64,000 nt of DNA from Lepidodermella squamata (taxonomy: Eukaryota; Gastrotricha), in NCBI GenBank assembly GCA_047495785.1, contig JBLDXI010000019.1, positions 2,418,001 to 2,482,000 of the forward strand. The letters are read 5' to 3'. Shown here piece by piece: positions 30,975 to 41,600 of this stretch (the first letter of the stretch is position 1; the number at the start of each line of letters is the position of its first letter). The position numbers and the translations under genes were made by a program. The notes beneath the pieces are model-generated. The model was not told where the DNA came from. It saw only the letters and a list, made by a program, of their open reading frames with translations, and ran no database searches.

Positions 30975-33056
30975 ATGGGCATTATCCTGTTCGGCATGAA
31001 ATGGAAGCTTGTCTTCGACACATCACTGCTGATATGGTCAATCTTGGCGCTGTTGAGACTTTCCAACGCCGCGTCAGATGACGGAAATTTCGGCAATTTT
31101 TCTTTCAAGCTAACACCCGGTTTTACGCTGGAAAACGACGATACAGATGTGCCGAGTGATGAAGTTACAATCGTGCTGCAAAATTCGGCTAATTTGACAT
31201 CCGAAGCATCGCGATGTGATAAGGTTATTTACCAGCAAGTTCAAGACGGCCTGAATGATTCAAACAGCGCACCTGCCTCGCCGACTTGGGTCGATGCCAA
31301 AATGATAATAATCAGTCTCAACGGAATTTCCGATGGTAAAATTTTGATTCTGACAAACACTTCCTAATTTCTACATGACATTTCCAGTTAGTGGTGTAGT
31401 TTCAATGACATGCGAATTAGCCCTGAGGTGGTACGATCTTAGACTGGCGAGTCCTCCGGAATTAGGATGCCAGGATGAAACTCTCAAAGTTGCGACTCAG
31501 ACTGTATGGGTTAGTAAATCTGACCTGTTAAAATTGCGAATCAATATTTGAGAAATATACTTTAATTTGCCTCTAATTTACTTTTTTCCACATCTAATTC
31601 ATTTTTATCTGCATCTAACACACTTTTTTACGCATCTTTTGAGTTCACACTTAGGCAATAACCCCATTTAAAAATAATTTTACGCCAATAGATTGGCAAT
31701 GATGAGATGCAGCTATGGACCACAAGTAATTTACCAATATGTGAAAAATCAAGTAAGAAATCGGGATCAAAAATTAACTTTCGTAGTGACTTTCCAAAGC
31801 ACACGTGAATTGTGCATGGATTAGGAGGTCGTTTCTAAGTAGGGGAGACATAACTTGAGCGACCCTCAACTTTTGGCCCCGATATTAGATTCCATATTCA
31901 CGCAGGATTGATAATGCCGAATAAAGTACCGTTAGATGCAGAAAAAAGATATCGGATGTGAAAAAGAGTAAATTAGATGAAAATTAAAGTATGGTCCGTA
32001 TTTGATTCCTTAATTACAGTTCCCCTACTTTCTCATCCAAAACGACAAAGACGTAATTTTTCTTATTATTTAAAAAAATTATGAATGTGAAAGACATTTT
32101 TCAGAATATTTTCCTACCAGGTAAGTAGTAATATTTTCTTGCATTATGATAATTCTCCTTGCAAGATTCGTTCCAAAATTTCCCGACCCTTGTGCATGGT
32201 GATGGTTTCATGGAATGGAAGACTGCGTTTGAATTCGCTCTCAACTGCGACCTGGACGTCTCTGTGTTCCCGTTTGACACGCAAGTCTGCCCATTCGTCA
32301 TCGAATCGCCCCATTACGAATCAGATGAGTTGGCATATCAGACTTGGAACAAGTCTAGAGCTGCTGTTCTGCTAAATCAAGCTGCTCAACACCCGCTGTG
32401 GCTATTTGAGGGCCGGGCTGTTTCGATTTCTAGCGAAGTTCCTGGACTAACTTATTACTTCAGATTCAAACGGAAATACCTGTACTACATCTATACGATC
32501 GCATTGCCAATGAGTAAGCTTTCCAGCTTTAAAAACTCAAAAGAAAACTAATTTTCCTATTTTCCAATAGTTGCGGTTTTTCTTCAAACTGTTGGTAAGA
32601 AAATTTGTATTTATCCAAACCCTAAAATAATTTTAACATTTCTTTTTGCAGCTACTTTCATTCAGCCAGCAAATGCGGAAGAGAAGCTGTCAGTCGGAGC
32701 CGCCGGCCTACTGTCGTACTTTTTCCTATTCATGCTGATTTCAAGTACAATGCCTCAAACGAGCACAAAAATTCCTTACCTACTCATTTTGTTCGCAGTT
32801 CAAATCAGTAAGAAATTTGCAATTTGGTATTCATGTAAAAATTTTCATTGTCTGAATAGTAATCTCTATCGGAGTTGTGATTGCTTGCGCGTTAATGGGC
32901 CGTCTCGTTTGCCTGGAGGAGGCTGATCGGGAAATTGCTGAAAAATTCGCTAAAATAACATCTGAACGTCCAACAACTCGGAGAAGCGCAGTCTCAGCTA
33001 GTCGTCTGCTGAAAGTTACGCAATCAGCCGCCGGGCGAAGCCCGGGACAATGTTAG
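30975..33056 (+). pseudogene. Cys-loop channel subunit, gene E, truncated before M4
   Basis: Exons: 30975-31335, 31388-31509, 32020-32052, 32105-32120 (16 nt), 32166-32513, 32571-32594, 32652-32807 and 32860-33056. The borders match gene D one for one. The protein parallels D: signal peptide, ENDDTDVPSDE, Cys-loop CDLDVSVFPFDTQVC, NAEEKLSVGAAGLLSYFF at M2, then M3. In the M3-M4 loop homology ends abruptly after RLLKVTQSAAGR; the frame runs into foreign sequence and stops five codons later (33054-33056). M4 and about 70 C-terminal codons are missing and were not found downstream. The 418-codon product would have only three membrane helices, so it is probably non-functional, though a dominant-negative role cannot be excluded. 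Intron 2 (510 bp) is swollen by a MITE. Confidence 0.82.
31560..31989. mobile_element. 430-bp MITE with TA target duplication in intron 2 of gene E
   Basis: About 60-bp imperfect terminal inverted repeats: the left end starts CTTTAATTTGCCTCTAATTT, the right end reads AAATTAAAG when approached from outside, and both arms contain CACATC and TGCATCTAAC. TA flanks both sides (31558-31559, 31990-31991), as for Tc1/mariner-type or related MITEs. No coding capacity. Removing it would restore an intron of about 80 bp, like the others in this family. Confidence 0.8.
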
Positions 33057-34260
33057 AAAACCTAGTCCTCGAATCGTTACGCCAGAAGTAGCGGGTCTCG
33101 CAACGGCAAACCAATCCAAAAGCCAGTGCAAACCCGATATAATATTGGAAAGCCTAGCCCGAGAACCGATACTAGCGTGAGCCGGTTTCCGACCCGGCTT
33201 GGCCTTTTCATTCAAATTTAGTCAAACCGGGAAAACCTGGAACATGAACCGGGATGCGGCGGTAACCAGTGACTCTCCCCACTAAGTGGGGATTTCGCTT
33301 AACAACGCGCGCGATAAATCCGGGTAGTAACCCGGGATGCCGTCGACCATTCCCTCGGCGAGGTCCGGTTTTTCAAAAATTCAAGTTATATCGGACCTCG
33401 ACGAGAGATTAGCTGACTTGCAATTTATTCGACTTTTGAGTTTCATTTGCGATGATTTAGGTTTTAGGTGAGAGCCCATGCACGTTGGCACGAATTTGAT
33501 GCTTTCAGAACTTGGGCGACTCAATTTTCCTCAGTCTAGTGTCTAGACTAATAGGTATTATATTATAGACTTTTAGAATGTAATTTTAGCAAACAATCGC
33601 TTTCTTAGATGCTCATCTCTTTCGAAAATTCTCAGCCGTCAATGGGGCAACTCTACCTGAATTCAACCTAATTTCAACCTTCAACTAATCATTTTGTGCC
33701 TAATTTGTCTTGTTTTGCTTGTATTAGTCTGCGATGATGGCTGCGAGAGGGCCTACACGCCTTTCTAAATGAGAAAAGTTCTCCACAAATCGTTTTTATC
33801 CAATAAGTACTTATTGTCTAATTTATTTGTATTTTATAAGAGGTATTCAAAGTTTTGGTTTAATCGGCCGGATAGCTGCTCTCCCACCCGCGCATCAAAC
33901 CTAAGCAGCTTTTCTCTTGTTTCCACTTTTTTAAATTAATCTGGCTCTCCGTCTAACTAAAGACTTGCACTTGTTGACCGCGGCTTATTGTTGTATAAGT
34001 TCCAAGTTGGAAATGATGAAAAGATGAAAAGGATGAAAGGATACGAAAATCGGGGTGAAAACCGGAATGGTGGAACCAAAACCGGGTCTGGTCAAAGCCG
34101 GGGCAAACCCGTGTCATTTTTCGCACGAGACCCGTTACGTATGGCGATACGCCACAGCCGGGTCGAAAGCCGGGCGTCCCGGTTCAGATAGTCTCACCTT
34201 ACATAACGGGTCTCGTGCGAAAAATGACACGGGTTACGGACTAGGTTTTTAATATAGGCG
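33037..34260. mobile_element. Unclassified insertion, GC-hairpin-rich, replacing the end of channel gene E
   Basis: Foreign sequence begins where gene E homology stops. A 12-bp inverted repeat AAAACCTAGTCC brackets most of it (33057-33068 and, inverted, 34238-34249). The interior is rich in CCGGG words and short hairpins, for example CCCCACTAAGTGGGG near 33277, CCGGGTAGTAACCCGG near 33320, and paired GGCGAGGTCCG / CGGACCTCGACG arms near 33357-33403. A 30-bp perfect inverted repeat (34108-34137 / 34204-34233) lies near the right end. No transposase or reverse transcriptase frame was found. Outer limits are approximate and the type is unknown. Confidence 0.55.
34108..34233. repeat. 30-bp perfect inverted repeat (hairpin)
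   Basis: CCCGTGTCATTTTTCGCACG and the next ten bases at 34108-34137 recur as the exact reverse complement at 34204-34233, with a 66-bp loop. It may be a small MITE nested at the right end of the larger insertion. Confidence 0.8.
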
Positions 34261-34368
34261 AAAACCGTGTCAGGTCTTAGAGTATAGCAATTGCTCAATT
34301 TCGGGCCCCCCTTAGATACGAGCTGGTAAAAATGTTCAAAAATCCCGCTTTTGGGCACTTTTTTCACA

Positions 34369-34626
34369 CCAGGTGACCTCAATGCGAAATCTCCGCTCTG
34401 GGGCACTACTGACTTGTGGAACCCTAATGGATACAAGCTTCACCATGTCGCCACTCGGCTCGGGTTGACAGTGTTACGCTCTGCTCTTACGCACATCGAT
34501 CTGAGGACTGGTAGTATGTCTACGCTTAGGGTCCTCAACGCTGCTGCGCCCTTGCGCCTGCTCAACGGTGACGTGTCAGTCGGCGACAGATTCAACAGCG
34601 ACCACTTCAGCACTTCCACTCGTATC
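34369..34626 (+). pseudogene. Fragment of a second LINE endonuclease
   Basis: The frame reads GDLNAKSPLWG, then a NPNGYKLHHVATRLGLTVL segment, THIDLRTGSMSTL and a final SDHF. This is the order and spacing of the C-terminal half of a Jockey/R1/I-type apurinic-like endonuclease (GDFNA, N-x-NG, T-x-ID, S-D-H). Nothing N-terminal and no reverse transcriptase is attached, and the frame ends soon after. It is distinct from the full LINE at 26609. An acceptor-like ttttttcacaccag abuts the 5' edge, possibly chance. Confidence 0.65.
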
Positions 34627-35101
34627 GGGTCGATGGTACCCAATTCATGAATTGTTCGATCCTTGGATGAATGCTTCTAATACGACTTCCGCTGAACCAT
34701 TGAAGCTGGTACTGAAAGCTGCTGCTGCTGAATCGGATGTGTTAGCTGAAGCGATGTCAAAGAGAAACTTAACTCAACCTGGTCGGATTAAAGGATGGGT
34801 AGATCTATGGATCGAAATTAAAAAAGCTACTACTGCTAAACCGGTTTTGAAGCCCGTTACTGACCCGAATGGATTATCTAAAGAGAATGCAACGGGTCGA
34901 GGGTATTCAATTCATGAATTGTTCGATCCTTGGATGAATGATTCTAATACGACATCAGCTGAACCATTGAAGCTGGTACTGAAGGCTGCTGTTGACTCGG
35001 ATGCGTTTAATGATGCGAAAAACTCAGCTCAACCGGGTCAATTTTCTTCGATTACGCTGATGATGGCTCTAGCTTCGGCCATTTGCATCAAAGCCTTTTG
35101 A
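34627..35101 (+). pseudogene. Mucin-like, putatively GPI-anchored surface protein, 5'-truncated
   Basis: An open frame without signal peptide or homologous start. It contains two copies of a unit beginning IHELFDPWMN and continuing SNTTSAEPLKLVLKAA (DNA repeats near 34640 and 34906, over 90% alike), separated by a Lys/Thr-rich stretch. It ends in KNSAQPGQ and a hydrophobic tail to the stop, the layout of a GPI-attachment signal. The C-terminal KNSAQP..., the tail and the 3' flank match the complete gene at 37065-37631. The 5' part appears to have been replaced by the LINE fragment: the repeat's leading gggtcga is met exactly at the junction (about 34627). Function unknown; a surface coat protein is inferred. 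Confidence 0.6.
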
Positions 35102-36368
35102 ATATCTTTAGCTAAATTTCAGCCGATGTGACAAAAAATGACTGACTAGGCTGAATTTGTGATTGCATTAGCTTATTCCTTGAAAAATATCTGTGATCTG
35201 CTGAATGTTAAAAGTTAAAATAATGAAGATCTATATAAATTATTTTTTGACTCTGAAAGATATATTTTTGTTTTCCCATTATTTATCATTTCACTGTGGA
35301 AATTGATTTCTGCAGTTTTGTTGCGTTCGCGCCGCGAACTTCGCGGCTTTGAGAAATGAATGATTTCTGTAAGCAGACAGCAGACTGAAAATTCAGCCCT
35401 TCCATGGGACAGAGAATATTAAAAATTCCATATATTTGGTGGCAGCTCCAGAATTAAAACATTGAGCGGCTTCGATCCTGACATTTATTCACCCTGTCAA
35501 ATCGTTACTCGACTTATAAACGGTGATTCCATCAATGTTTTAAACTTTCCTAAAATCGTCGTTAAATTGGGATATAATTTGAGAAATTGGTGACAAAAAT
35601 GCTTCTTGTGATTTTTGCGAAAAATTCCATTTAAAAAAATGCTATTTTGCATCCGATGTGACTTGTAGCAATCATTTTTCTTTTTTGTCATTCTCCTGTA
35701 TTAAAGCTAAATTGGACCATATTCTTAGCAGGGAGTTATGTCAATACCGCCCCGTCAACCGAGATTTTCATTTTGGACAGGACAGAAACGTTTCTCAATA
35801 AAAAAAATGAGATCCAAATGGGTTATGACATTTTTGGGTGACTGCACCAAATTTGGAAAGCTGCAAGTTTCGGGTTGTGCAAATGTTGATTTTTGTGGAA
35901 ATCGGCGACATTGAAGAATAGTGGATCACCTCTCGATTAAATCTGAACCTTCTGACAAGAAAAATGATTGCCACAAGTCACATCGGATGCAAACTGACTG
36001 AATTTAGTTCGAATCGACTACGTTTCCGAGGCTCAAATCGCCGATGTCGAGCGTGATTTCCAGGAAAAAAGAATTCAGTGCAAAAATCGTTCGATAACAG
36101 AGAATAAAACAAAATATTTTCCAAACTACTATAAGTCATAATTATTGCAGATGACGTCGTGATTCATCAGGCGATTTTTTGCACAAAGCTCGAAAAAAGC
36201 AATAATAATCGGTATGTGGAAAAGCGCATCTATTATAGTTTTCCTACCAAGAACCGTTCCTTGGCCGGAAATTCCGGTTTGACAAGCGTCAAGTTGAAGG
36301 TGAGATCTACATGCCTTATTTTTTCGAGAAAATCGAAGGAATTGTGTTTTGAGATATAAATTGAGTTG
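35102..36368. other. 3' flank of the truncated mucin-like gene with a foldback repeat
   Basis: The first 80 bases resemble the 3'UTR of the gene at 37065. A motif near 35440-35485 (ggtggcagctccagaatt and gcggcttcgatcctga) recurs downstream of the second gene at 43250-43298. Thus the duplication unit included at least 380 bp of 3' flank. No coding frame is supported. Confidence 0.5.
35646..35993. repeat. Foldback repeat, 37-bp arms
   Basis: Arms at about 35646-35682 and 35957-35993 (beginning TTTGCATCCGATGTGACTTG) are inverted copies with one mismatch, separated by about 275 bp. The size suggests a MITE, but no target duplication was recognised. Confidence 0.7.
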
Positions 36369-36815
36369 AAGTAGCCACCCGAAATCACTTGTCATTTGCG
36401 TAGATTCGGCCGAATTTTTTTTAGTGATGTTGACAAGTGATTCACAGCGACCAAGAAAGCAAAAACTCTCGATGAATCATTTCGTCACACATAAATGTAC
36501 TAGATTTCTCTTTTTCATTTATATATGGCCGGCTTTTTCGCCAATTAGTCATCACATTAGTCATCACACTTGGCAACTTGGAAAACGCGCATGGCGTTAA
36601 GTAGCCACCCGAAATCACTTGTCATTTGCGTAAATTTTTCCGTATGTTTTATAGTGATGTTGACAAGTGATTCACAGGTCACGCGGCCAAGAAAGCAAAA
36701 ACTCCCGATGAGTCATTTCGTCCCACATAAATGCACTAGCGTGTAAGATCTCTCTTTTCATTTATCCATGGCCGGCTTTTCGCCAATTAGTCATCACATT
36801 AGTCATCAAAATTGG
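36369..36815. repeat. Tandem duplication, two ~220-230-bp units, upstream of the mucin-like gene
   Basis: Two head-to-tail units start at 36369 and 36599 with AAGTAGCCACCCGAAATCAC. Each contains a 12-bp perfect inverted repeat (AATCACTTGTCA ... TGACAAGTGATT) and ends in a doubled TCATCACATTAGTCATCA motif. The units differ by small indels and substitutions. They lie 250-700 bp upstream of the start codon at 37065, so they may be promoter or enhancer modules. Confidence 0.8.
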
Positions 36816-37064
36816 CGCTTGAAGTCAACTTTTTTTTCTTCTACCGCGTGGGACCATGCATGCCACTCACAAAAATAAGTCGAAATCTTCATTTCTATCG
36901 ATTTTATTCCACTGATTTTTCTGATTATTTCTCTTATTTCTCTCTGATTATTCTATTAAAATTATACTCTCTCAGGTTTTTTTCAATTTTCAAATTAATT
37001 TTTCTTTATTTCTTTAGCCATTTGTTTTACCGTCTGATTTTTTCCGGATTCTCTTATTCTTGAA

Positions 37065-37631
37065 ATGAAGCAAGTATTGGTGTTAACTGTTTTAGCTGCT
37101 CTGTCTGCTATGCTGTCCACAAGTTGCGCTTACAATAATTCGTTGACTACTGCCGAGTATTCCTCACAGCCGACTACTGCCACTATTTACGAGGAAGATA
37201 TTTCCTCGAAGCACACGGCGAATTCGACGAACCTTGATTCAATTGTGGCGGAGAAAAACACAAGTCAATCGAATTCCACCGCTGCACCGTCAGCTTTTAT
37301 TGCCGCCGTCAACAGTTCCTTCTCCGAATTTTCAGAGAAGGGATTTTTTGCTGGATTTTTTGCTGGGCTTTTCGGGGGAGAAAGTGCGACTGTGACCTCT
37401 ATCACGACTGCCAAGTCATCATCTGTTACCACTGCAGCCACGTCGACTGTCAGTACTACGACCACTGCTAAAGCATCGACGCTGGTAACAAAAGCCGGTC
37501 CAACTGCTGACTCGAATGCAATAGTTACAGAGAAGGGAACATCAACGGCACCGAAGAAAAACTCAGCTCAGCCTCGTCAATGTTTTTCAATTACGCTGAT
37601 GGTGATTTTTGGTTGCATTGCCGTCTTTTGA
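37065..37631 (+). CDS. Mucin-like, putatively GPI-anchored surface protein
   Basis: Intronless, 188 codons. The signal peptide is MKQVLVLTVLAALSAMLSTSCA. The body is Ser/Thr-rich with several N-glycosylation sequons (NNS, NST, NTS, NSS), a Gly/Phe-rich segment (GFFAGFFAGLFGGE) and a dense Thr tract near residues 120-145. After KKNSAQPRQ a hydrophobic tail (FSITLMVIFGCIAVF) runs to the stop, fitting a GPI-anchor signal. It would be a short, heavily O-glycosylated cell-surface protein; no family was recognised. A truncated paralogue lies 2 kb upstream. The AATAAA at 37882-37887 is the likely poly(A) signal, and the transposon at 37890 has landed immediately downstream. The two tandem ~225-bp repeats upstream may regulate it. 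Confidence 0.75.
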   Translation: MKQVLVLTVLAALSAMLSTSCAYNNSLTTAEYSSQPTTATIYEEDISSKHTANSTNLDSIVAEKNTSQSNSTAAPSAFIAAVNSSFSEFSEKGFFAGFFAGLFGGESATVTSITTAKSSSVTTAATSTVSTTTTAKASTLVTKAGPTADSNAIVTEKGTSTAPKKNSAQPRQCFSITLMVIFGCIAVF

Positions 37632-38637
37632 ATATCTTCAGCTGAAATTTCAGTCAATGTGACATCAGAAAAAAACCAACTGGTTATACTTGACTAAATT
37701 CTTGATTGATTGTCCACTAAGTAGATTATGACGTTATTGTTGACCGTGCCTTCTTCGGAAAAATGAATGTGTTGAATGCCTGATTCAATGCCTGATGAAG
37801 ATCTGAAGAAATTAATTTTTGTGCTCCAGAATCCAGAAGGATATTATTTGTGTGCTTTTATTCGTCACCTTTTATTTGTGAAATAAATACCGTAACGTGT
37901 GGTGATTGTGGACACGGTAACTTTGGATACTTTCGGCTTTGCAGGTGTTTAGCTTTTCAGGGTTGAACGTTTAAATCATGGGGGTTTTTGCATAAAATTC
38001 TCCGTCTCTTCAGCTTCCGTTTGAAATAAAAATCAAGGCGATTGGCGCTGAAATCGAATTTCAGAAAAAGTTGCAAGCAGTTATTCTTTGGGTGCCGTTT
38101 TGGGACCCCCCTTCTATCGTTCTAATAATCGAACAGTTTTCAATGAAAGTTGGCATGAGTATTCTCCTATCTATACTCTCCCTATAATCGAAGATAAAAT
38201 GGCAATCCGTCGACGCGTTTTAGCAGGTAGCAGGGCATTTACCTGAAAAACAGGTGAAAATTGGGGTAATTTTGGACACTTTTGGACGGGTTAAGTATGC
38301 TGCTGCGCAGAAACGTATTATTGACTTCCGAGAAACAGACATAGAGATGATAGAGTGCTCACTCGTAGCTAAGAGGGTGGAACGCTATAGGCACCAGATG
38401 GTAGGGGATTAACTCATTGTCCTGGGGGGAAAAACTGAACTAATTACGATTCGATCGATTGCACTTATCGCTCGATTTCTCGCTTCGATTGCTGGGGCCG
38501 AAGCCGAGCGTCGAGTCATTTAAAATTTGAAAGACGGCGGATTTTTTGGTACCAAATTTGGTCCAGAAATCTTTTCAGAGCAGGTTGAAAGGTGGCCGAG
38601 AGTAAAATTGAGAAAATCGCATTTCTCTTTCCAGGTA

Positions 38638-41600
38638 CAGGGTGTTCTTTTTAAAACCGAACATCCTGCCGTAGTCGCGAAAAATAAATTTGCCGGCTAT
38701 TTTACGAAAATAATTTTACTAAAATAATTTTTATCACTTTTAATATAAATTTTTAATTTTATTTTCAATTGCACGATGCCCTTGAATTTTAGCGCGCGTT
38801 GCCACGTCGACGCGTCGGTTTTTAAATTTTAGCGGTTAAAACGCCTGAAATCAGGGTTTTCGCGCCTGGTTCCTAAGGTAACCGGCAAGCGCGCGGCTCC
38901 TTGCCGCGCATCATTCAAGTCAGTTAAGCGAGCTAAATGTTTTAGCCGCGCCGTTTTTTCTTATTCGGTCTCAGTTTTCGCAATGTGGTATACCCAAAAT
39001 CGGTGAAAAGAGCCTTAAATTGCGCTTCCTTGCCGTTGAAATCCACCGCTGGAATCAAGAAGACGGCGGTGCAACGTGGTTTTCTGCTGCCTTGAGGAGT
39101 CTAATGATATAACAAGCGGCCTTGAAAACTTGTCGCTCAAGTTTCAGTCCGCGGATCAGAGAAACGCACCCTTTTCTGGGCGAAATGCAATGCAACTAGC
39201 TGTTTCACGATGAAAAGGGCAGTGGTATCATTTAAATAAACGGAAAGCTGGGGGGAAACATGTCGAATTTACTGGCATAGATGTTGCTGATGCGGAAGAG
39301 ACGTTGCCTTCCTTCTTTATCCTTGATGCTCTCTCATCCTTGTGTGATACTTCGTCGTCCGCAGTGAAGCCGTAACTAACTTCTATAGACTAATTAAAGC
39401 TGATCTCAAAGGCGTTACCACCGTTATCATCAAAGCTGTCTCGTAGAACATGTTCATAATATCAAAAAGAAAAAATACAAGGTATTTTAGATTACGATGA
39501 TTTAGCCGCTCAGTTCATTTCGTTTACTGCTGTTCGTAACATCAGTCATGTTCCTTACTAAGGATAGTGATTTACAAGTCAGCGTAGCTTGGTGCTTAGT
39601 AAGGACTGTCATCCTAATAGTCGTAACTGTGGACACTCACTCTTCACTCTACGCCGCGTCTTTTAAGGTGCACAGGTCCATCTGAGATCAGATCCTTAGA
39701 TCGCTCAGTCTGAAGCGGCGAAGTCTGAGTAAGGATTGTTGAGTAAGCCATTCCTACCAAGCATACCAGTGACACCGCGTCCTTACTTGGAAGCCATCTT
39801 GCTAAGGATGTCTTGCTTAGTAAGGACATCCTTAGTAAGGAATTCCTTATAGCAAGATTGCTTTCAAGCAAAGAGAGCGCTTAGCATCTCTTTTACTCAT
39901 AAATGCATCCTTAACATCCATAGCATGGAAAATCAACATCGCTAGGCTATGAACAGCCGTTTATTTGCACCATTCAGATCAAGATCAAGTATGAGTATGA
40001 GTATGAGTAAGTTGAGTGTTTAACAAAACGTCATGTAAACTTTAACATCATTGGCAGCATCCGGCGCGCGGCGTGAGTCGTTAAGAGTGAGAATTTAGCA
40101 TCATTTTCGGCGAAAAATTCATTGGTATCACTGGATCCGCCGGAGATTTGAAAACAGCCGATGACTGAGACAACGCTTAGGACTGATAACCGAGATCTTA
40201 TTCAGACATTGATCACTCGTTTGCGGCGGCGCAGGGCAGCGGCCGTGGTGATGCCTGTGTCCTGTCATCCATTTCCCTGCGGTAACCGCAGTTGCGGGCG
40301 GGTGTAACTGTTTGTGAGACTGCGGTAACAAAGCAAGTTTAACACCACGCCAGTCTTTGTCTTTTATATGCATCCCTTTGATCTCTGATTCTACGCGTCC
40401 AGTAAGAACAGTCCAGCATTCTCGCATAGATTTTACGTTTCTTGTAATATTTTAGTGGTAAACTATTTGATTGATGTAACTTCAAGCGCAATAAATCACA
40501 ATAATATAACGCGCCCCGCCCGCTGAATTTCCCGGAGAAATAGAAGAATAAGCGAAAACGAACGATTTCAAACCTTAGCCCTAATGCGGCCGCTGAAAAC
40601 CAGTAGCAGCGGCTGAAATGTGTCAACGGGTAAAGTCTTTTGCAGAATTTTAACACGATTAAAGCTATATATTCACACAATGCCTAAAATTCATGCATCG
40701 ACGTCATATGGCCCCATAAATCACGAAGGATTGCGGCTACAACGCGTTGAAACGTCCTCTAACAAGGATGGTATGGTATCAGAAAGCCGGCCCAGCGCTC
40801 GAGTTAGGGCGGCAACACCAGCATTTTTCTGCTTTATTGTCAAACTTACATCTTCTCTTAGCAAGTTCACTTATGTTGGCCAAAATTTAACCGCTAAATT
40901 ATTTGCTACGACCAAAAATATCCCGAAAAACCCGAAAAAACCCGAAAAATGCATGCCAAGCCACTTAAAGCGGAAAACCGCGTTGTCCAACCTAAAAGTA
41001 ATGGTAACAAAGAAATATACAGTTTATTCTACAAGAAAACCATGAGAAAGATTGTTCTTACCAGATTATTTCATGAAATGGGCTATCCTTAAGGTTGCTG
41101 ATCTGACTCAATGATTACGTCTAACCAGAGTGGGTAGGGCAGACGAAAGTCGATCCTGCGCTCGAATTACGGCGGCAACACTAGCTTTTTCCTGCTTTGT
41201 CGTCATATTGATATAGTCTCCAAGCAAAATCACCCAATTTTACCCATATCTGACCGTTGATTATTTCCCAGCATCAATAAATGTTCCGATAAACCCGAAT
41301 AACTCCATTTTAACGTCCAAATGCATCCTAAGCCGTAAAACGAGAAAAACCACGGTGACCCCCCAAAAAGACATGGTAACTAAGAAATTTACACTCTATT
41401 CTACCAGAAAACAATGAGTAACAATGCTAATTAAGCAAAATTCATGACATGGACCATCTTGAAGATCGTTCATCTTGCCAGAGGATGAGATCTAACACAG
41501 CAGGTATGGCAGAAGGAAGTCCCTCCTGCTCACGAGTTAGTATGGCAACACCGACTTTTTCTTGTTTCATTGTCAAAGTATTTATGTCTCCTAGTGAATT

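Noticed and set aside
34351-34650. Possible fusion protein of endonuclease fragment and mucin-like repeats
   Set aside because: The endonuclease frame and the repeat frame are different and the former stops at 34650; no splice pair joins them.
33480-37900. Hammerhead ribozyme cores (CTGATGA...GAAA) that accompany some retroelements
   Set aside because: CTGATGA-like words occur, but none has a properly placed GAAA and flanking stems.
39540-39860. Cluster of CTTAGTAAGGA/TCCTTACTAAG words as a CRISPR-like or regulatory array
   Set aside because: Spacing is irregular and orientation mixed; it is better explained as degenerate internal repeats of the nested transposon.
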